From Amycolatopsis coloradensis (GTDB lineage: Bacteria > Actinomycetota > Actinomycetes > Mycobacteriales > Pseudonocardiaceae): a stretch of DNA of 64,000 nucleotides. Where the stretch lies: NCBI RefSeq assembly GCF_037997115.1, contig NZ_CP150484.1:1000988-1064987 (forward strand), in the 5' to 3' direction. A model generated the notes under the pieces. That model made no database searches, was not told the DNA's origin, and saw only the letters and a list, made by a program, of their open reading frames with translations. A program made the translations under genes and the position numbers. This document shows positions 16,630-24,740 of this stretch, one piece after another (position 1 is the stretch's first letter; each line of letters opens with the position of its first letter).

Positions 16630-17127
16630 ATGACACCCACTGCCAAACGCGCGCACACCGTCGCCCGCGATCTCCTTTCGCTCACCAGATCGGGTGAAGC
16701 CGACCGGCTCGCCACCGCGCTGGTGTCCATCGCTTCCTCCACCCGGCGCGCACCGGCGTTCGGCGACGTCGTCGGACGACTGGTCGACACGTTCTCCTTG
16801 GCGGCCAAGGATCGCCGCCGGTCGCTGCGGATCGGTGAACCGTTCACCCTGCGACTGCGGGATCACGCGGGTATGGCGGTCCGGCCGGACCGGCTCGATC
16901 CCGGCGTGGCCGCGATCGTCCGCGCCATCGCCGCCAGTGTCCGCGACGACCGGGTCACCTGCGCCGACCAGATCGACGAGGCCTGCGAGAACGCCGATCT
17001 CGACCGGCGGATCCGGGTTCTCGCGCATTGCCTGGTCTGGACGTCGGATCTCCTCAGCACCGATACCACCGCCTATCCCCCAGTACTGTCCTGCTTCAAG
17101 GTGGCGCGCGACCAGTGTCCACAGTAG
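16630..17127 (+). CDS. Hypothetical protein
   Basis: A 165-residue soluble, mostly helical protein beginning MTPTAKRAHTVARDLLSLTR. It has no signal peptide, membrane segment or recognisable domain. The middle (RIGEPFTLRLRDHAGMAVRPD) looks like a short beta region between two helical parts. Codon use matches its neighbours. It lies 144 bp before a sigma-factor gene in the same orientation, with no gene seen between them. Function unknown. Confidence 0.6.
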   Translation: MTPTAKRAHTVARDLLSLTRSGEADRLATALVSIASSTRRAPAFGDVVGRLVDTFSLAAKDRRRSLRIGEPFTLRLRDHAGMAVRPDRLDPGVAAIVRAIAASVRDDRVTCADQIDEACENADLDRRIRVLAHCLVWTSDLLSTDTTAYPPVLSCFKVARDQCPQ

Positions 17128-17271
17128 ACATTGCGCGGTTCGGATGACTTCCGGCCCGTCGTGTGGACATCCCTCTCGGGGAGCGGCAAGCTGGACCACC
17201 GCGCACGAAGTCCCAGTCCCCGATGACGGGCGCACCTTGGCGGCCAGTTCCCCTGAACCAGGAGTGCAGAC

Positions 17272-17961
17272 TTGGACGAGGTAGCGCCATCGACGGTCCC
17301 CGCGGACTCCCGTGCCGCCGCCACGGCGGGGCGACTGCCCAACCCGGACAGCAGAGTGGTCCGGGCGGCCGTGGCCGGTGATCCGGACGCGATCCAGGAG
17401 TTGACCCGTTTCCTTTGCCCACACGTGTTCCGCTACTGCGCGAGCAGGCTCGGGAGCGCTGGAACGGGCGCTTGCGACGCACAGGACTGCGCACAGGAGG
17501 TACTGCAGGCGGTCCTGATCGCCTTGCCCCGCTACCGGTACCGCCCGGACCGGTTCCTCGCGTTCGCCCTCGGGATCGCCGGGCACAAAGTGGCCGATCT
17601 GCACCGGCGCCGTTCCCGCGAACCGGTCGCCTCCGTCCCGGAGATCGGCGACGGGCTGCCACTCTGGACCCGCCGCGACCCGGACGAGATCGAACGCCTG
17701 GAACACCGGCTGCAGGCCGGTGTCCTGCTGGCGAGATTGCCGATGCCGCACCGGCAGGTGCTGGCGCTCCGGTTCGTGTTCGGGCTTTCGGCCGAGGAGA
17801 CGGCCGAACGGCTCGGCCTGCCGAGCGCGGGAGCGGTCCGCGCGGCCCAGTTCCGCGCGCTCGCGCGGCTTCGGACACTGCTCACCGAGCGGAACGCCCG
17901 TTACGCGAATGATGTCCCAATCATCGAACAGGCCGCCGAACCGGAGCTCGTCCCGGTATAG
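17272..17961 (+). CDS. ECF-type RNA polymerase sigma factor (ShbA-like)
   Basis: A 229-residue sigma factor. Region 2 spans about residues 36-105: AAVAGDPDAIQELTRFLCPHVFRYC, then DAQDCAQEVLQAVLIALPRYR and a FALGIAGHKVADLHRR helix. Region 4 spans about 145-210: LARLPMPHRQVLALRFVFGLSAEETAERLGL. It starts at TTG 17272, with AGGAG 8 bp upstream; no better start is in frame. The short acidic N-terminus before region 2 and the overall pattern resemble ShbA, the ECF factor controlling the principal sigma gene in streptomycetes, but the specific assignment is tentative. No anti-sigma gene is adjacent. A terminator-like hairpin follows immediately. Confidence 0.82.
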   Translation: MDEVAPSTVPADSRAAATAGRLPNPDSRVVRAAVAGDPDAIQELTRFLCPHVFRYCASRLGSAGTGACDAQDCAQEVLQAVLIALPRYRYRPDRFLAFALGIAGHKVADLHRRRSREPVASVPEIGDGLPLWTRRDPDEIERLEHRLQAGVLLARLPMPHRQVLALRFVFGLSAEETAERLGLPSAGAVRAAQFRALARLRTLLTERNARYANDVPIIEQAAEPELVPV

Positions 17962-17982
17962 AACCGTCCACTTCGGACGGTT
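17962..17982 (+). terminator. Hairpin terminator after the sigma-factor gene
   Basis: AACCGTCC (17962-17969) pairs perfectly with GGACGGTT (17975-17982) around a 5-nt loop, and the stem is followed by GATTTCTT. It begins at the sigma-factor stop codon. Confidence 0.65.
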
Positions 17983-18056
17983 GATTTCTTGTACGCGCCT
18001 TGTACGGGGATCCGCCATCCTGTCCCCCTATTCGGGGAAACCACTGGAGGACAGAG

Positions 18057-18827
18057 ATGAAGATCCGATCGAGGATCGCCAGGGGCGCGGTGGGCACGAT
18101 CGCCCTGGCCGGGGCGATCATGCTCGGCGGCGCGGGCGAGGCGCTCGCGGCGACGGGCACGGTGAACACCGACTCCGGGGTGGCGGTGACCGTGCGGTCG
18201 AGCCCGAGCACCAGCGCGAGTTCGGTCGGCACCGTCGCGAGCGGCACCGCCGTCACGATCGACTGCCAGACGAACGGCTCGACCGTGACCGGGAAGTACG
18301 GCACCACCGACATCTGGGACTACGTGCCGTCGAAGGGCGGCTACATCAGTGACGCCTACGTCTACACCGGTTCGGACGGCCGCGTCGCCCCGGACTGCGC
18401 CGGCAGCACCCTTTCCTGCTCCACCGCGGGCACCGGCAACCCGCGGACCTGCGCCGAAGCCGTCGCTTGGGCGAAGGCGCACGTGCACACGAACAACGAT
18501 CCCGACTACTACCGCTGGTGCGACCGGATCAACGCGTGGGCCTACGGCTGGACCGCGAGCGGTTCGGAAACCGCCTATGTGCACTGGACCCAGATCCCGG
18601 GTTCGTACAAGCACCCCGGTGACACCCAGGTCCCCGCGGGCGGGCTCGCGTTCTTCAGCAACGGCGGCACCGGGCACACGATGATCTCCATCGGCGGTGG
18701 CAAGTTCCTGTCGAACGACATCCACGGTCCAGGCAGCTTCACCGAGACCACGATCTCGGAGATCAAGAACGCGTGGAACTACACCTATCTCGGCTGGTCG
18801 CAGCCGTGGTTCAAGATCAACCACTGA
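18057..18827 (+). CDS. Secreted SH3b/amidase-like protein
   Basis: A 256-residue exported protein with a signal peptide (residues 1-31, ending GEALAA). Residues about 34-105 form a bacterial SH3 fold (AVTVRSSPSTSASSVGTVASG ... WDYVPSKGGYISDAYVYTG). The C-terminal half (about 125-256) resembles NlpC/P60 or CHAP cysteine hydrolases: YRWCDRINAWAYGW offers a Cys and GGTGHTMISIGGGKF a His, consistent with peptidoglycan amidase or peptidase activity. The exact catalytic set is not certain. GGAGG stands 8 bp before ATG 18057. Its 3' end overlaps that of the convergent gene by 11 bp. Confidence 0.75.
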   Translation: MKIRSRIARGAVGTIALAGAIMLGGAGEALAATGTVNTDSGVAVTVRSSPSTSASSVGTVASGTAVTIDCQTNGSTVTGKYGTTDIWDYVPSKGGYISDAYVYTGSDGRVAPDCAGSTLSCSTAGTGNPRTCAEAVAWAKAHVHTNNDPDYYRWCDRINAWAYGWTASGSETAYVHWTQIPGSYKHPGDTQVPAGGLAFFSNGGTGHTMISIGGGKFLSNDIHGPGSFTETTISEIKNAWNYTYLGWSQPWFKINH

Positions 18828-19338
18828 GCGCGCGAGTGGCCTCGAAACGCTGCCGGACGAAGGGGTCCTCGTCCGGCAGCGTTTCCTCCGCCCGCCAGGA
18901 GAACCTCTCGCCGGTCAGCTCGGAGAAGATCCACCGGCGCCGGACACCGTCGGTGTCGGCTTCGATCTCGAAGCCGTCCTCCGTCGGCTTCCCGAGGAAC
19001 GGGATCACCCAGCCCTTGCCGGGGCCGAGCCAGGTCGACCGGAACGCGCCGATCTTCTCGTCGTAGAAGCGCAGGCTCATCCCCCACTCCCCGTCCATCC
19101 CGTCGCCCCTGCTCGCCCGGGCGGGACTGATCCACACGTCGGCCAGCGCACGGCCGTCGAGCGCCCAGCCGAAATGCCATTCACCGTCGACGGTTCGGAC
19201 ACTCCCGTCCTCGGCGTAGTTGTGCACCACGAGATCCCAGCTGCCGATCAGCGGCTCGAACACGCCCAGCCGTCCGGCGAGTTCGGGACGCGGCCCCTTG
19301 GCGGTGAAGACGGCGGCGATCCGTTCCGTGACGTCCAT
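18817..19338 (-). CDS. Lipocalin-like DUF1579-type hypothetical protein
   Basis: A 173-residue soluble protein. FEPLIGSWDLVVHNYAEDGS near residue 25, VDGEWHFGWALDGRALADVWI near 50 and SLRFYDEKIGAFRSTWLGPG near 85 are strands of a lipocalin-like barrel seen in DUF1579-type proteins. No enzyme motif is evident. ATG 19338 is chosen. A MarR regulator is transcribed divergently, and a palindromic operator lies between the two starts, so this gene is a likely target of that regulator. Whether it binds a small hydrophobic ligand is speculation from the fold. Confidence 0.65.
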   Translation of the reverse strand: MDVTERIAAVFTAKGPRPELAGRLGVFEPLIGSWDLVVHNYAEDGSVRTVDGEWHFGWALDGRALADVWISPARASRGDGMDGEWGMSLRFYDEKIGAFRSTWLGPGKGWVIPFLGKPTEDGFEIEADTDGVRRRWIFSELTGERFSWRAEETLPDEDPFVRQRFEATRALSG

Positions 19339-19355
19339 ACGGGCCAGGATGACAA

Positions 19356-19375
19356 TTTGACAGTATGCTGTCAAA
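19356..19375. promoter_or_regulatory. Probable MarR operator
   Basis: TTTGACAG (19356-19363) and CTGTCAAA (19368-19375) form a perfect inverted repeat with a 4-bp spacer between the divergent genes, abutting the MarR start codon at 19377. The position implies autoregulation and control of the gene at 18817-19338. Confidence 0.7.
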
Positions 19376-19376
19376 C

Positions 19377-19814
19377 ATGACCGACTTCGTCCACGACTAC
19401 CGGCTGCTGATCGCCGACGTCTACGAAGTGGCGGGCCTGAGCCGCCGGATCAGCGAGCGGGAGGCCAGCGGACTGGGCACCACGGTCGCACGCTGGCACG
19501 TGCTCAGCACGGTGTCCGAGGAACCGCTCGCCGTCCCCGCCATAGCGCGGCGACTCGGACAGGTCCGCCAAGCCGTGCAACGCGTCGCGGACGACCTCAC
19601 CGAGGCGGGCCAGCTTCGCGCGGAGCCGAATCCCGCCCATCGCCGCTCGCCCCTGTACGCCATCACGCCCGAGGGCACACGGTTGCTGGAGCGCCTGTGG
19701 GACGCGAGTGAATCACGGCGTCGCGCCGTGCTCGACGACAGCGGTGTCACCCCCGATGAGCTGCGGCAAGCCCGCGACACACTCCGCAGGTTGTCAACGG
19801 CACTCAGCTCGTGA
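19377..19814 (+). CDS. MarR family transcriptional regulator
   Basis: A 145-residue winged-helix regulator. The recognition region LAVPAIARRLGQVRQAVQRVADDLTEAGQLRAEPNPAHRRSPLYAITPEG (about residues 50-100) has the MarR helix-turn-helix and beta wing with its DxR-like NPAHRRSPL. N- and C-terminal helices for dimerisation flank it. The start at ATG 19377 is one base after the operator palindrome, so no ribosome binding site can fit. Either the mRNA is leaderless or the ATG at 19365, inside the operator, is used. The ligand is unknown. Confidence 0.82.
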   Translation: MTDFVHDYRLLIADVYEVAGLSRRISEREASGLGTTVARWHVLSTVSEEPLAVPAIARRLGQVRQAVQRVADDLTEAGQLRAEPNPAHRRSPLYAITPEGTRLLERLWDASESRRRAVLDDSGVTPDELRQARDTLRRLSTALSS

Positions 19815-19874
19815 AACCGCCCTTTCGTCGCATCGTGATAAAAAGCGGCCACTCGATCGGGTTAGAGTTGACGG

Positions 19875-21047
19875 ATGGGCACCGAAGCTCTCGCTACTCC
19901 CGCACCCCGGGAGCAGCGTGTGCTCATGCAGGCGATGCTCACCCGGCTGCCCGAATTCAGTGATCGGCTCGCCCAGCTCCTCAGCGACGAGGACGAGTTC
20001 TATCACCAGGTGGACAGCACCGCGCCGGACGAGTTGCGCAAGGTCTGCCGCGCGAATCTCGAACGGGCGCTGACCGCGCTCGTCGAGGGGCGGGGACTCC
20101 CGCTCGACGCGGCCCGCAAGACCGGGCTGGCCCAGGCCAGGCAGGGTATCCCGCTGCCGTCCGTACTCCGCGCGTTCCGGATCGGCGGGATCTTCGTCTA
20201 CGAGCGTCTGCTGGAGCTGGCCGGCCCCGGCTTCATCAACCCCGCCCGCACGGTGGAGATCAACTCCAACGTGTGGAAGACCATCGACCTCTACTCCGAC
20301 GCGCTGACCACCGCGTACAGCGAGGTCGCCGCCGAACTCTCCCAGGAGAAGCTCGCCCTGCTGGACGGCCTGCTGCAGGGCCGGTTCGCCACCCAGGCCG
20401 AGCTCGAGAACGCCGCCAAGGAACTCGACCTCCCGGCGTCGGGCACCTTCGTCGCCGTCGTGACCGAATCCATCGAACCGGACGAGCCGCCCGGCGTCGA
20501 AGCCCTGCTGCGAGCCCGGCGCTGGAAGTCGGCCTGGCGGCCCGGCGCCGGGGTCGGCCTGGTCGTGATCGACCGCGTCGAGGACGTCCGGCGGCTGCGC
20601 GACGTACTGGGCACCCTGCCGCTGGCGGCGGGGATGAGCAGACCTTTCAACGGATTCCTCGAGATACCGGACGCGGTACACCGCGCCCGGATCGCCCGCC
20701 GCTCACTGACCACCGGTGCCGCCGGCGTCGCCGTCTTCGGCGACTCCCCGGTCACCACGCTGGTCGCGAGCGCGCCGGAGATGTCGCGGGACGTCCTGCG
20801 CTCGGTGCTGGCCGGGCTCCTGGTGCTGCCCAAGCCGGAACGGCAGGTCCTGCTCGACACGCTGGTCGCGTGGTTCGCCGGGCACGGCTCGGCCAAGGAG
20901 GCCGCGGACCGGCTGATCGTCCATCCGAACACGGTCCGGTACCGGCTGCGCCGGGTGCAGGAACTGACCCGGCGCGACCTGTCCGACCCGGTCGACGTCG
21001 GCGAGCTCTACGTCGCGCTGGAGGCGGTCCGGCTGGCGGACGCCTAG
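19875..21047 (+). CDS. PucR/CdaR-type transcriptional regulator
   Basis: A 390-residue regulator with the actinobacterial CdaR/PucR layout. It has an N-terminal RsbR-like helical sensor region (about residues 20-180: LPSVLRAFRIGGIFVYERLLEL), a middle GGDEF-like CdaR domain (about 190-310) and a C-terminal HTH_30 domain (about 335-385: LVAWFAGHGSAKEAADRLIVHPNTVRYRLRRVQELT). The VHPNTVRYRL sequence is the family's DNA-recognition helix. It is followed by a convergent small gene sharing 4 bp. The target genes and inducer cannot be inferred. Confidence 0.85.
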   Translation: MGTEALATPAPREQRVLMQAMLTRLPEFSDRLAQLLSDEDEFYHQVDSTAPDELRKVCRANLERALTALVEGRGLPLDAARKTGLAQARQGIPLPSVLRAFRIGGIFVYERLLELAGPGFINPARTVEINSNVWKTIDLYSDALTTAYSEVAAELSQEKLALLDGLLQGRFATQAELENAAKELDLPASGTFVAVVTESIEPDEPPGVEALLRARRWKSAWRPGAGVGLVVIDRVEDVRRLRDVLGTLPLAAGMSRPFNGFLEIPDAVHRARIARRSLTTGAAGVAVFGDSPVTTLVASAPEMSRDVLRSVLAGLLVLPKPERQVLLDTLVAWFAGHGSAKEAADRLIVHPNTVRYRLRRVQELTRRDLSDPVDVGELYVALEAVRLADA

Positions 21048-21442
21048 CTCCTTCTCTCCGGCGCCATGTCGGCGTCGATGATCCTCGCGAGATCCAGCAG
21101 CGTGTGCCCAAGACCGGGCCGCGCGGTGAGCCGCACCGCGAGGGTCCGGCCGCGCGCGGTCGTGGCGACCGGCAGGGTCACCTCGGGGTTCGCCGATCTC
21201 GTCCACTGTGGACGTCTGCCGGCCGCGGACAGGACGATGTCGGGATGCGGGGACCGCCGCCCGGGGCGCCACCGTGATCTCCTGGCGTCGAGATCACGGA
21301 TCACGTTGCCGTGCAACGAAAGCAGCGCGGCGACGTCGGCGACCGCGTCGCGGAGCTCGATGTCGGTGATCGAATCCGAGTAGGCGCCGATGTCCAGCGC
21401 GCGGGGATCGTCCAGGTCCTGCGGCACAGAGTTCCTTTCCAC
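21044..21442 (-). CDS. Hypothetical protein
   Basis: A 132-residue protein starting MERNSVPQDLDDPRALDIGAY. The first half is acidic and helical (DIELRDAVADVAALLSLHGN), the second basic with two predicted strands and a helix (GHTLLDLARIIDADM). No family is recognised and no membrane segment is seen. It is convergent with the PucR gene (stop codons overlap). Upstream, 21443-21664 holds no other gene but contains two palindromes. Confidence 0.5.
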   Translation of the reverse strand: MERNSVPQDLDDPRALDIGAYSDSITDIELRDAVADVAALLSLHGNVIRDLDARRSRWRPGRRSPHPDIVLSAAGRRPQWTRSANPEVTLPVATTARGRTLAVRLTARPGLGHTLLDLARIIDADMAPERRS

Positions 21443-21477
21443 GCACCGGAAGTCGTCCGATGGTGGTCCCGCTCACG

Positions 21478-21493
21478 TTGTTCCCGGGAACAA
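21478..21493. promoter_or_regulatory. Perfect 16-bp palindrome
   Basis: TTGTTCCCGGGAACAA is self-complementary along all 16 bp, 36 bp upstream of the minus-strand gene ending at 21442 and in the divergent region before the DUF3068 gene. It looks like an operator for a dimeric repressor. The regulator is unknown. Confidence 0.5.
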
Positions 21494-21615
21494 ACATGTT
21501 TGGCTGCCTGCGCCGAATGGCGGCGCGCGTACCGCCTTCCGGTCGCACGCGGTGCCTGTGACCGCCGGTCACACCTTTGACGCTGACCGGCCCAGGAGCC
21601 AGTATCTGGCGACTG

Positions 21616-21631
21616 ATTACCGATGGGTAAT
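21616..21631 (+). promoter_or_regulatory. TACCG-N4-GTA motif, copy 1 (DUF3068 gene)
   Basis: ATTACCGATGGGTAAT is an inverted repeat (ATTACC-GATG-GGTAAT) with its end 33 bp before the DUF3068 start at 21665. It shares TACCG at positions 3-7 and GTA at 12-14 with four other promoter-proximal sites in this arabinan region. Confidence 0.6.
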
Positions 21632-21664
21632 GTGGATTTTTCCGTGGTCTCACCAGGAGGACCG

Positions 21665-22699
21665 TTGCGTCGAGCGTTGAGCCTGATCTTCTTGGCACTA
21701 GGGGTGTTCGCCGTCGCCGGCGCGGTGTTGCTGCCGACCTACGTGAAGCCCGAGCTCGCCAAGGTGCCGCTGAACCAGGAATCGACGTCGGTCCTCGAAG
21801 GCACCGCGTCCAAGGTGCTCGCGGTGAAGACCGAAGGCGGCAAGACCGTCACGGAGATCCGTGACGACGCCAAGCTGAAGGCGACCGCCCGCGTGGTGGC
21901 GAACTTCGCGCCGCCGGAGATGCGGGAGGGCACGGACGTCGCCGTGTGGCTGATGGCCGTCTCGGTCGTCGACACCAGCGACCAGACCGTGGTCAGCGCG
22001 AGCAAACGCCAGGTCTGCTTCGACCGCCGCACCGCGGAGGGGTACCTCCCGCCGGGCGGTGACCAGGAGGCGAAGTGCTCGGCCAACAGCAGCTTCGTCA
22101 CCAAACTCAAGGAGAAGCCCGAAAAAGAGGGCGAGAAGCCCGAGGAGGTCCAGGAGTACAAGCCGCAGCCCGGCCTGAACTTCAAGTTCCCCTTCGGCAC
22201 CGAACAGAAGGATTACCAGGTCTACGACGACAACACCGGCCGCCCCGTCCAGGCCCGCTTCAAGGGTGTCGAGGACATCAAGGGCGTCGAGGTCTACAAG
22301 TTCGTCCAGGAGATCCCCGACACGAAGATCTCGACCAAGAAGGTGCCGGGCTCGCTCATCGGCGCCGCCGGCGACTCCGTCGAGGCGGGCCAGTTCTACC
22401 AGGGCACCATCACGAGCTGGATCGAGCCGGTGACGGGGATCCAGGTCAAGCAGGAACAGCGGTCGCACCAGGAACTGCGGTCGGCCGCGAATCCCACGCC
22501 CACGGTGGTCTTCGACGGCAAGCTTGCCTTCACCGACGCGACGGTCGACGCGATGGTCAAGCAGGTGGACGAGAACAAGGGCAAGCTGGACTTCATCGGG
22601 AGCACCGGGCCGATCGTGCTCGGGATCGGCGGCGCGGCCTTCCTCGCGCTTGGGGTCTTCCTGCTGGTGAAGCGCCGCCCCGCACCCTCACGTCACTGA
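21665..22699 (+). CDS. DUF3068 (PorA-type) membrane-anchored protein
   Basis: A 344-residue envelope protein of the DUF3068 family. The N-terminal hydrophobic segment (residues 3-25, SLIFLALGVFAVAGAVLLP) and a C-terminal transmembrane helix (about 315-335, ending KRRPAPSRH) bracket a large extracytoplasmic domain with two cysteines (VCFDRR and AKCSAN). The start is TTG 21665, 4 bp after AGGAGG. An ATG at 21623 lies inside the upstream palindrome region and would precede the typical RRALSLI start. Homologs cluster with arabinan and lipoglycan genes in actinomycetes. A function in the wall is likely but not biochemically defined. Confidence 0.8.
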   Translation: MRRALSLIFLALGVFAVAGAVLLPTYVKPELAKVPLNQESTSVLEGTASKVLAVKTEGGKTVTEIRDDAKLKATARVVANFAPPEMREGTDVAVWLMAVSVVDTSDQTVVSASKRQVCFDRRTAEGYLPPGGDQEAKCSANSSFVTKLKEKPEKEGEKPEEVQEYKPQPGLNFKFPFGTEQKDYQVYDDNTGRPVQARFKGVEDIKGVEVYKFVQEIPDTKISTKKVPGSLIGAAGDSVEAGQFYQGTITSWIEPVTGIQVKQEQRSHQELRSAANPTPTVVFDGKLAFTDATVDAMVKQVDENKGKLDFIGSTGPIVLGIGGAAFLALGVFLLVKRRPAPSRH

Positions 22700-23454
22700 C
22701 GCTTGCGCAGCACCATCACCAGATTCCACGACGCGACTTCCCGGATCCCGGGGACGTGCGCGATCCACTGGGCCCAGGAGGGGTGATAGCGCGGGTACAC
22801 CTCCTGGAGATCGGCGAGCGGCGCGGCCTTCCCCCACCGGATGGCCGCGCCGGCGGAAAAGGCGAAAAGGCTCTCCCCGAATTTGTTCTTCGGCTCCTTG
22901 CCGTTCTTTTCGAGATAACGCCGCCGGGCGTAGTGGCCGCCGAGGAAATGCCACGGCGCCGTCTCGTGACCACCCCACGGCGAATACCACGGCGTGAACG
23001 AGGCGAAAATCGTGCCGCCGGGTTTGGTCACCCGGCACATCTCGGCCAGCATGACCTCGGGTTCGGAAACGTGTTCGAGGACGTTCGACGAATAGCAGAC
23101 GTCCACGGACGCGGTGCGCACCGGCAGATTCGTCCCGCTGCCGCGGACCATGTTCTCACCTGCCTCTCCGCGCGCCGTCAGCTCTCCGACGTCGGGATCT
23201 ATGCCGAGGTACGTGGCTCCGGCGGCACGAAACGCATCGGAGAAATAGCCGGGCCCGCCACCGACGTCGACGATGGTCCGTCCGTTCAACGGAGTGTGCC
23301 GCGCCAATTGACGGACCGAGTCACCGGCGAGCACCGAGTAGAAACCGTCCGGATCCGTCTGTTCGGTGAGAAAGGCCCGGAACAACGTCACCGATCTGCG
23401 CAAAGTGGCGCGATGAGGCATCGTTGCTGGGGTCACCGACCGATTACCGACCAT
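22693..23454 (-). CDS. Class I SAM-dependent methyltransferase
   Basis: A 253-residue methyltransferase. TIVDVGGGPGYFSDAF (about residues 60-75) is the SAM-binding motif I, YLGIDPDVGEL gives the acidic residue of motif II, and CYSSNVLEHVSEPEVMLAEMCRVTKPGG covers motifs IV-V. The C-terminal part is specific to this envelope-locus group (TPWYSPWGGHETAPWHFLGGHYA). ATG 23454 is chosen; an ATG at 23421 is also possible. It shares 7 bp at its 3' end with the DUF3068 gene and is divergent from a GT4 glycosyltransferase. By location it may modify a glycan or glycolipid of the arabinan pathway. Confidence 0.82.
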   Translation of the reverse strand: MVGNRSVTPATMPHRATLRRSVTLFRAFLTEQTDPDGFYSVLAGDSVRQLARHTPLNGRTIVDVGGGPGYFSDAFRAAGATYLGIDPDVGELTARGEAGENMVRGSGTNLPVRTASVDVCYSSNVLEHVSEPEVMLAEMCRVTKPGGTIFASFTPWYSPWGGHETAPWHFLGGHYARRRYLEKNGKEPKNKFGESLFAFSAGAAIRWGKAAPLADLQEVYPRYHPSWAQWIAHVPGIREVASWNLVMVLRKRQ

Positions 23455-23489
23455 CGAACCATCGCTTTCCGAGAATGATTCCTCTACCG

Positions 23490-23505
23490 TGTACGCACCG
23501 GTAAC
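23490..23505 (-). promoter_or_regulatory. TACCG-N4-GTA motif, copy 2 (divergent promoter)
   Basis: On the minus strand GTTACCGGTGCGTACA, identical over all 16 bp to copy 3. It lies nearly midway between the divergent starts: 35 bp from the methyltransferase ATG at 23454 and 34 bp from the GT4 ATG at 23540. It could serve both. Confidence 0.6.
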
Positions 23506-23539
23506 CTAGCATTGTCGCTAACAGGTTGGGAGAACCACG

Positions 23540-24697
23540 ATGGAAAGGCCACGTGTGCTGCTCGTCAACTGGCGCGACACCGGGCATCCGGAGGGCGGCG
23601 GCTCCGAGCGGTACGTCGAGCGGATGGCCGAAGGACTCGCCAAAGCCGGATACCGGGTCGAGATCCAGTGCGCCGCGTACCCGGGCGCGAACGCCGGGGA
23701 ATGGCGCGACGGTGTCCGCTATCGCCGCCGTGGCAACAAGTTCGGTGTCTACCTCCATGCGCTCCGGGCGATCCGTAAGGCGCACGCCGACCTCGTCGTC
23801 GACGTCCAAAACGGGATGCCGTTCTTCGCCAGGCTCGTCGCCGGCTGCCCGGTTCTCGTGCTGGTGCACCACGTCCACAAGGAACAGTGGATCAGCGCGC
23901 TCGGCGAGACGCTGGGCCGTATCGGCTGGTGGATCGAGTCGCGGCTGGCGCCGTGGCTGTTCCGGCACTGCCGCTACGTCACGGTTTCCGAGATCACCAA
24001 GGGCGAACTGGCCGGACTCGGTATCGAAGGCTCGCGGATCACCGTGGTACCGAACGGGTTGGACACTCCCCCGCGCGGCAAGGCCGTCCGCGAGACCGAG
24101 CCGACGCTGGTCGCGGTCAGCAGGCTGGTACCGCACAAGCGGATCGAGCACGCGATCGACGTCGTCGCGGAACTGAGCCGGCGCTGGCCGACGCTGAAGC
24201 TGGAGATCGTGGGCCAGGGACCGTGGGAAGAGGTCTTGCGCAAACACGCCCGCGACCGGGGCGTCGAAGACCGCGTGCGGCTGCACGGCTGGGTGGACGA
24301 GGACGAGAAGCACGAGATCCTGGAACGGTCCTGGCTGCACCTCTGCCCGTCGGTCAAGGAAGGCTGGGGAATCGTCATCATGGAGGCCGCCGCGCACGGC
24401 GTGCCCTCGGTGGCCTACCGGGCGGCGGGCGGGGTGGCCGAATCCATCGTGGAGGGCAAGACCGGGCTGCTGGCCGACGACTTCGCCGATTTCACCGCAC
24501 AGGTGGACGGGCTGCTCGCCGACCGGGTACGGCGGACCGAGATGGGCAAGGCAGGCATCACGTGGGCGAGCCTGTTCGACTGGGAACACAGCGTGAACCG
24601 CTTCGAATCACTCGTGCGCGACGTGGCCGGGGTGACCATCCCCCACCCCAGGGTCCTGACGCCTGCCGGCGGAGCTGAGGTCTTGTCCGGAAAGTGA
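23540..24697 (+). CDS. GT4-family glycosyltransferase
   Basis: A 385-residue cytosolic or membrane-associated glycosyltransferase of the GT-B fold. HPEGGGSERYVERMAEGLAKAGYRVEI (about residues 15-42) is the N-terminal glycine-rich loop. VVPNGLDTPP (about 172-181) and the C-terminal nucleotide-sugar block PSVKEGWGIVIMEAAAHGVPSVAY (about 273-297), with the E-x7-E signature, identify family 4. It presumably transfers a hexose to a lipid-linked or arabinan-related acceptor, given its neighbours. The sugar and acceptor are unknown. A hairpin follows the stop. Confidence 0.85.
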   Translation: MERPRVLLVNWRDTGHPEGGGSERYVERMAEGLAKAGYRVEIQCAAYPGANAGEWRDGVRYRRRGNKFGVYLHALRAIRKAHADLVVDVQNGMPFFARLVAGCPVLVLVHHVHKEQWISALGETLGRIGWWIESRLAPWLFRHCRYVTVSEITKGELAGLGIEGSRITVVPNGLDTPPRGKAVRETEPTLVAVSRLVPHKRIEHAIDVVAELSRRWPTLKLEIVGQGPWEEVLRKHARDRGVEDRVRLHGWVDEDEKHEILERSWLHLCPSVKEGWGIVIMEAAAHGVPSVAYRAAGGVAESIVEGKTGLLADDFADFTAQVDGLLADRVRRTEMGKAGITWASLFDWEHSVNRFESLVRDVAGVTIPHPRVLTPAGGAEVLSGK

Positions 24698-24705
24698 CCA
24701 TAGGC

Positions 24706-24740
24706 GTGAACCCGCTGTGTCGAATCACCGGCGGATTCAC
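24706..24740. terminator. Hairpin between convergent genes
   Basis: GTGAACCCGC (24706-24715) pairs, with one mismatch, to GCGGATTCAC (24731-24740). It fills the 43 bp between the convergent GT4 and acyltransferase-like genes and could terminate both. Confidence 0.45.
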
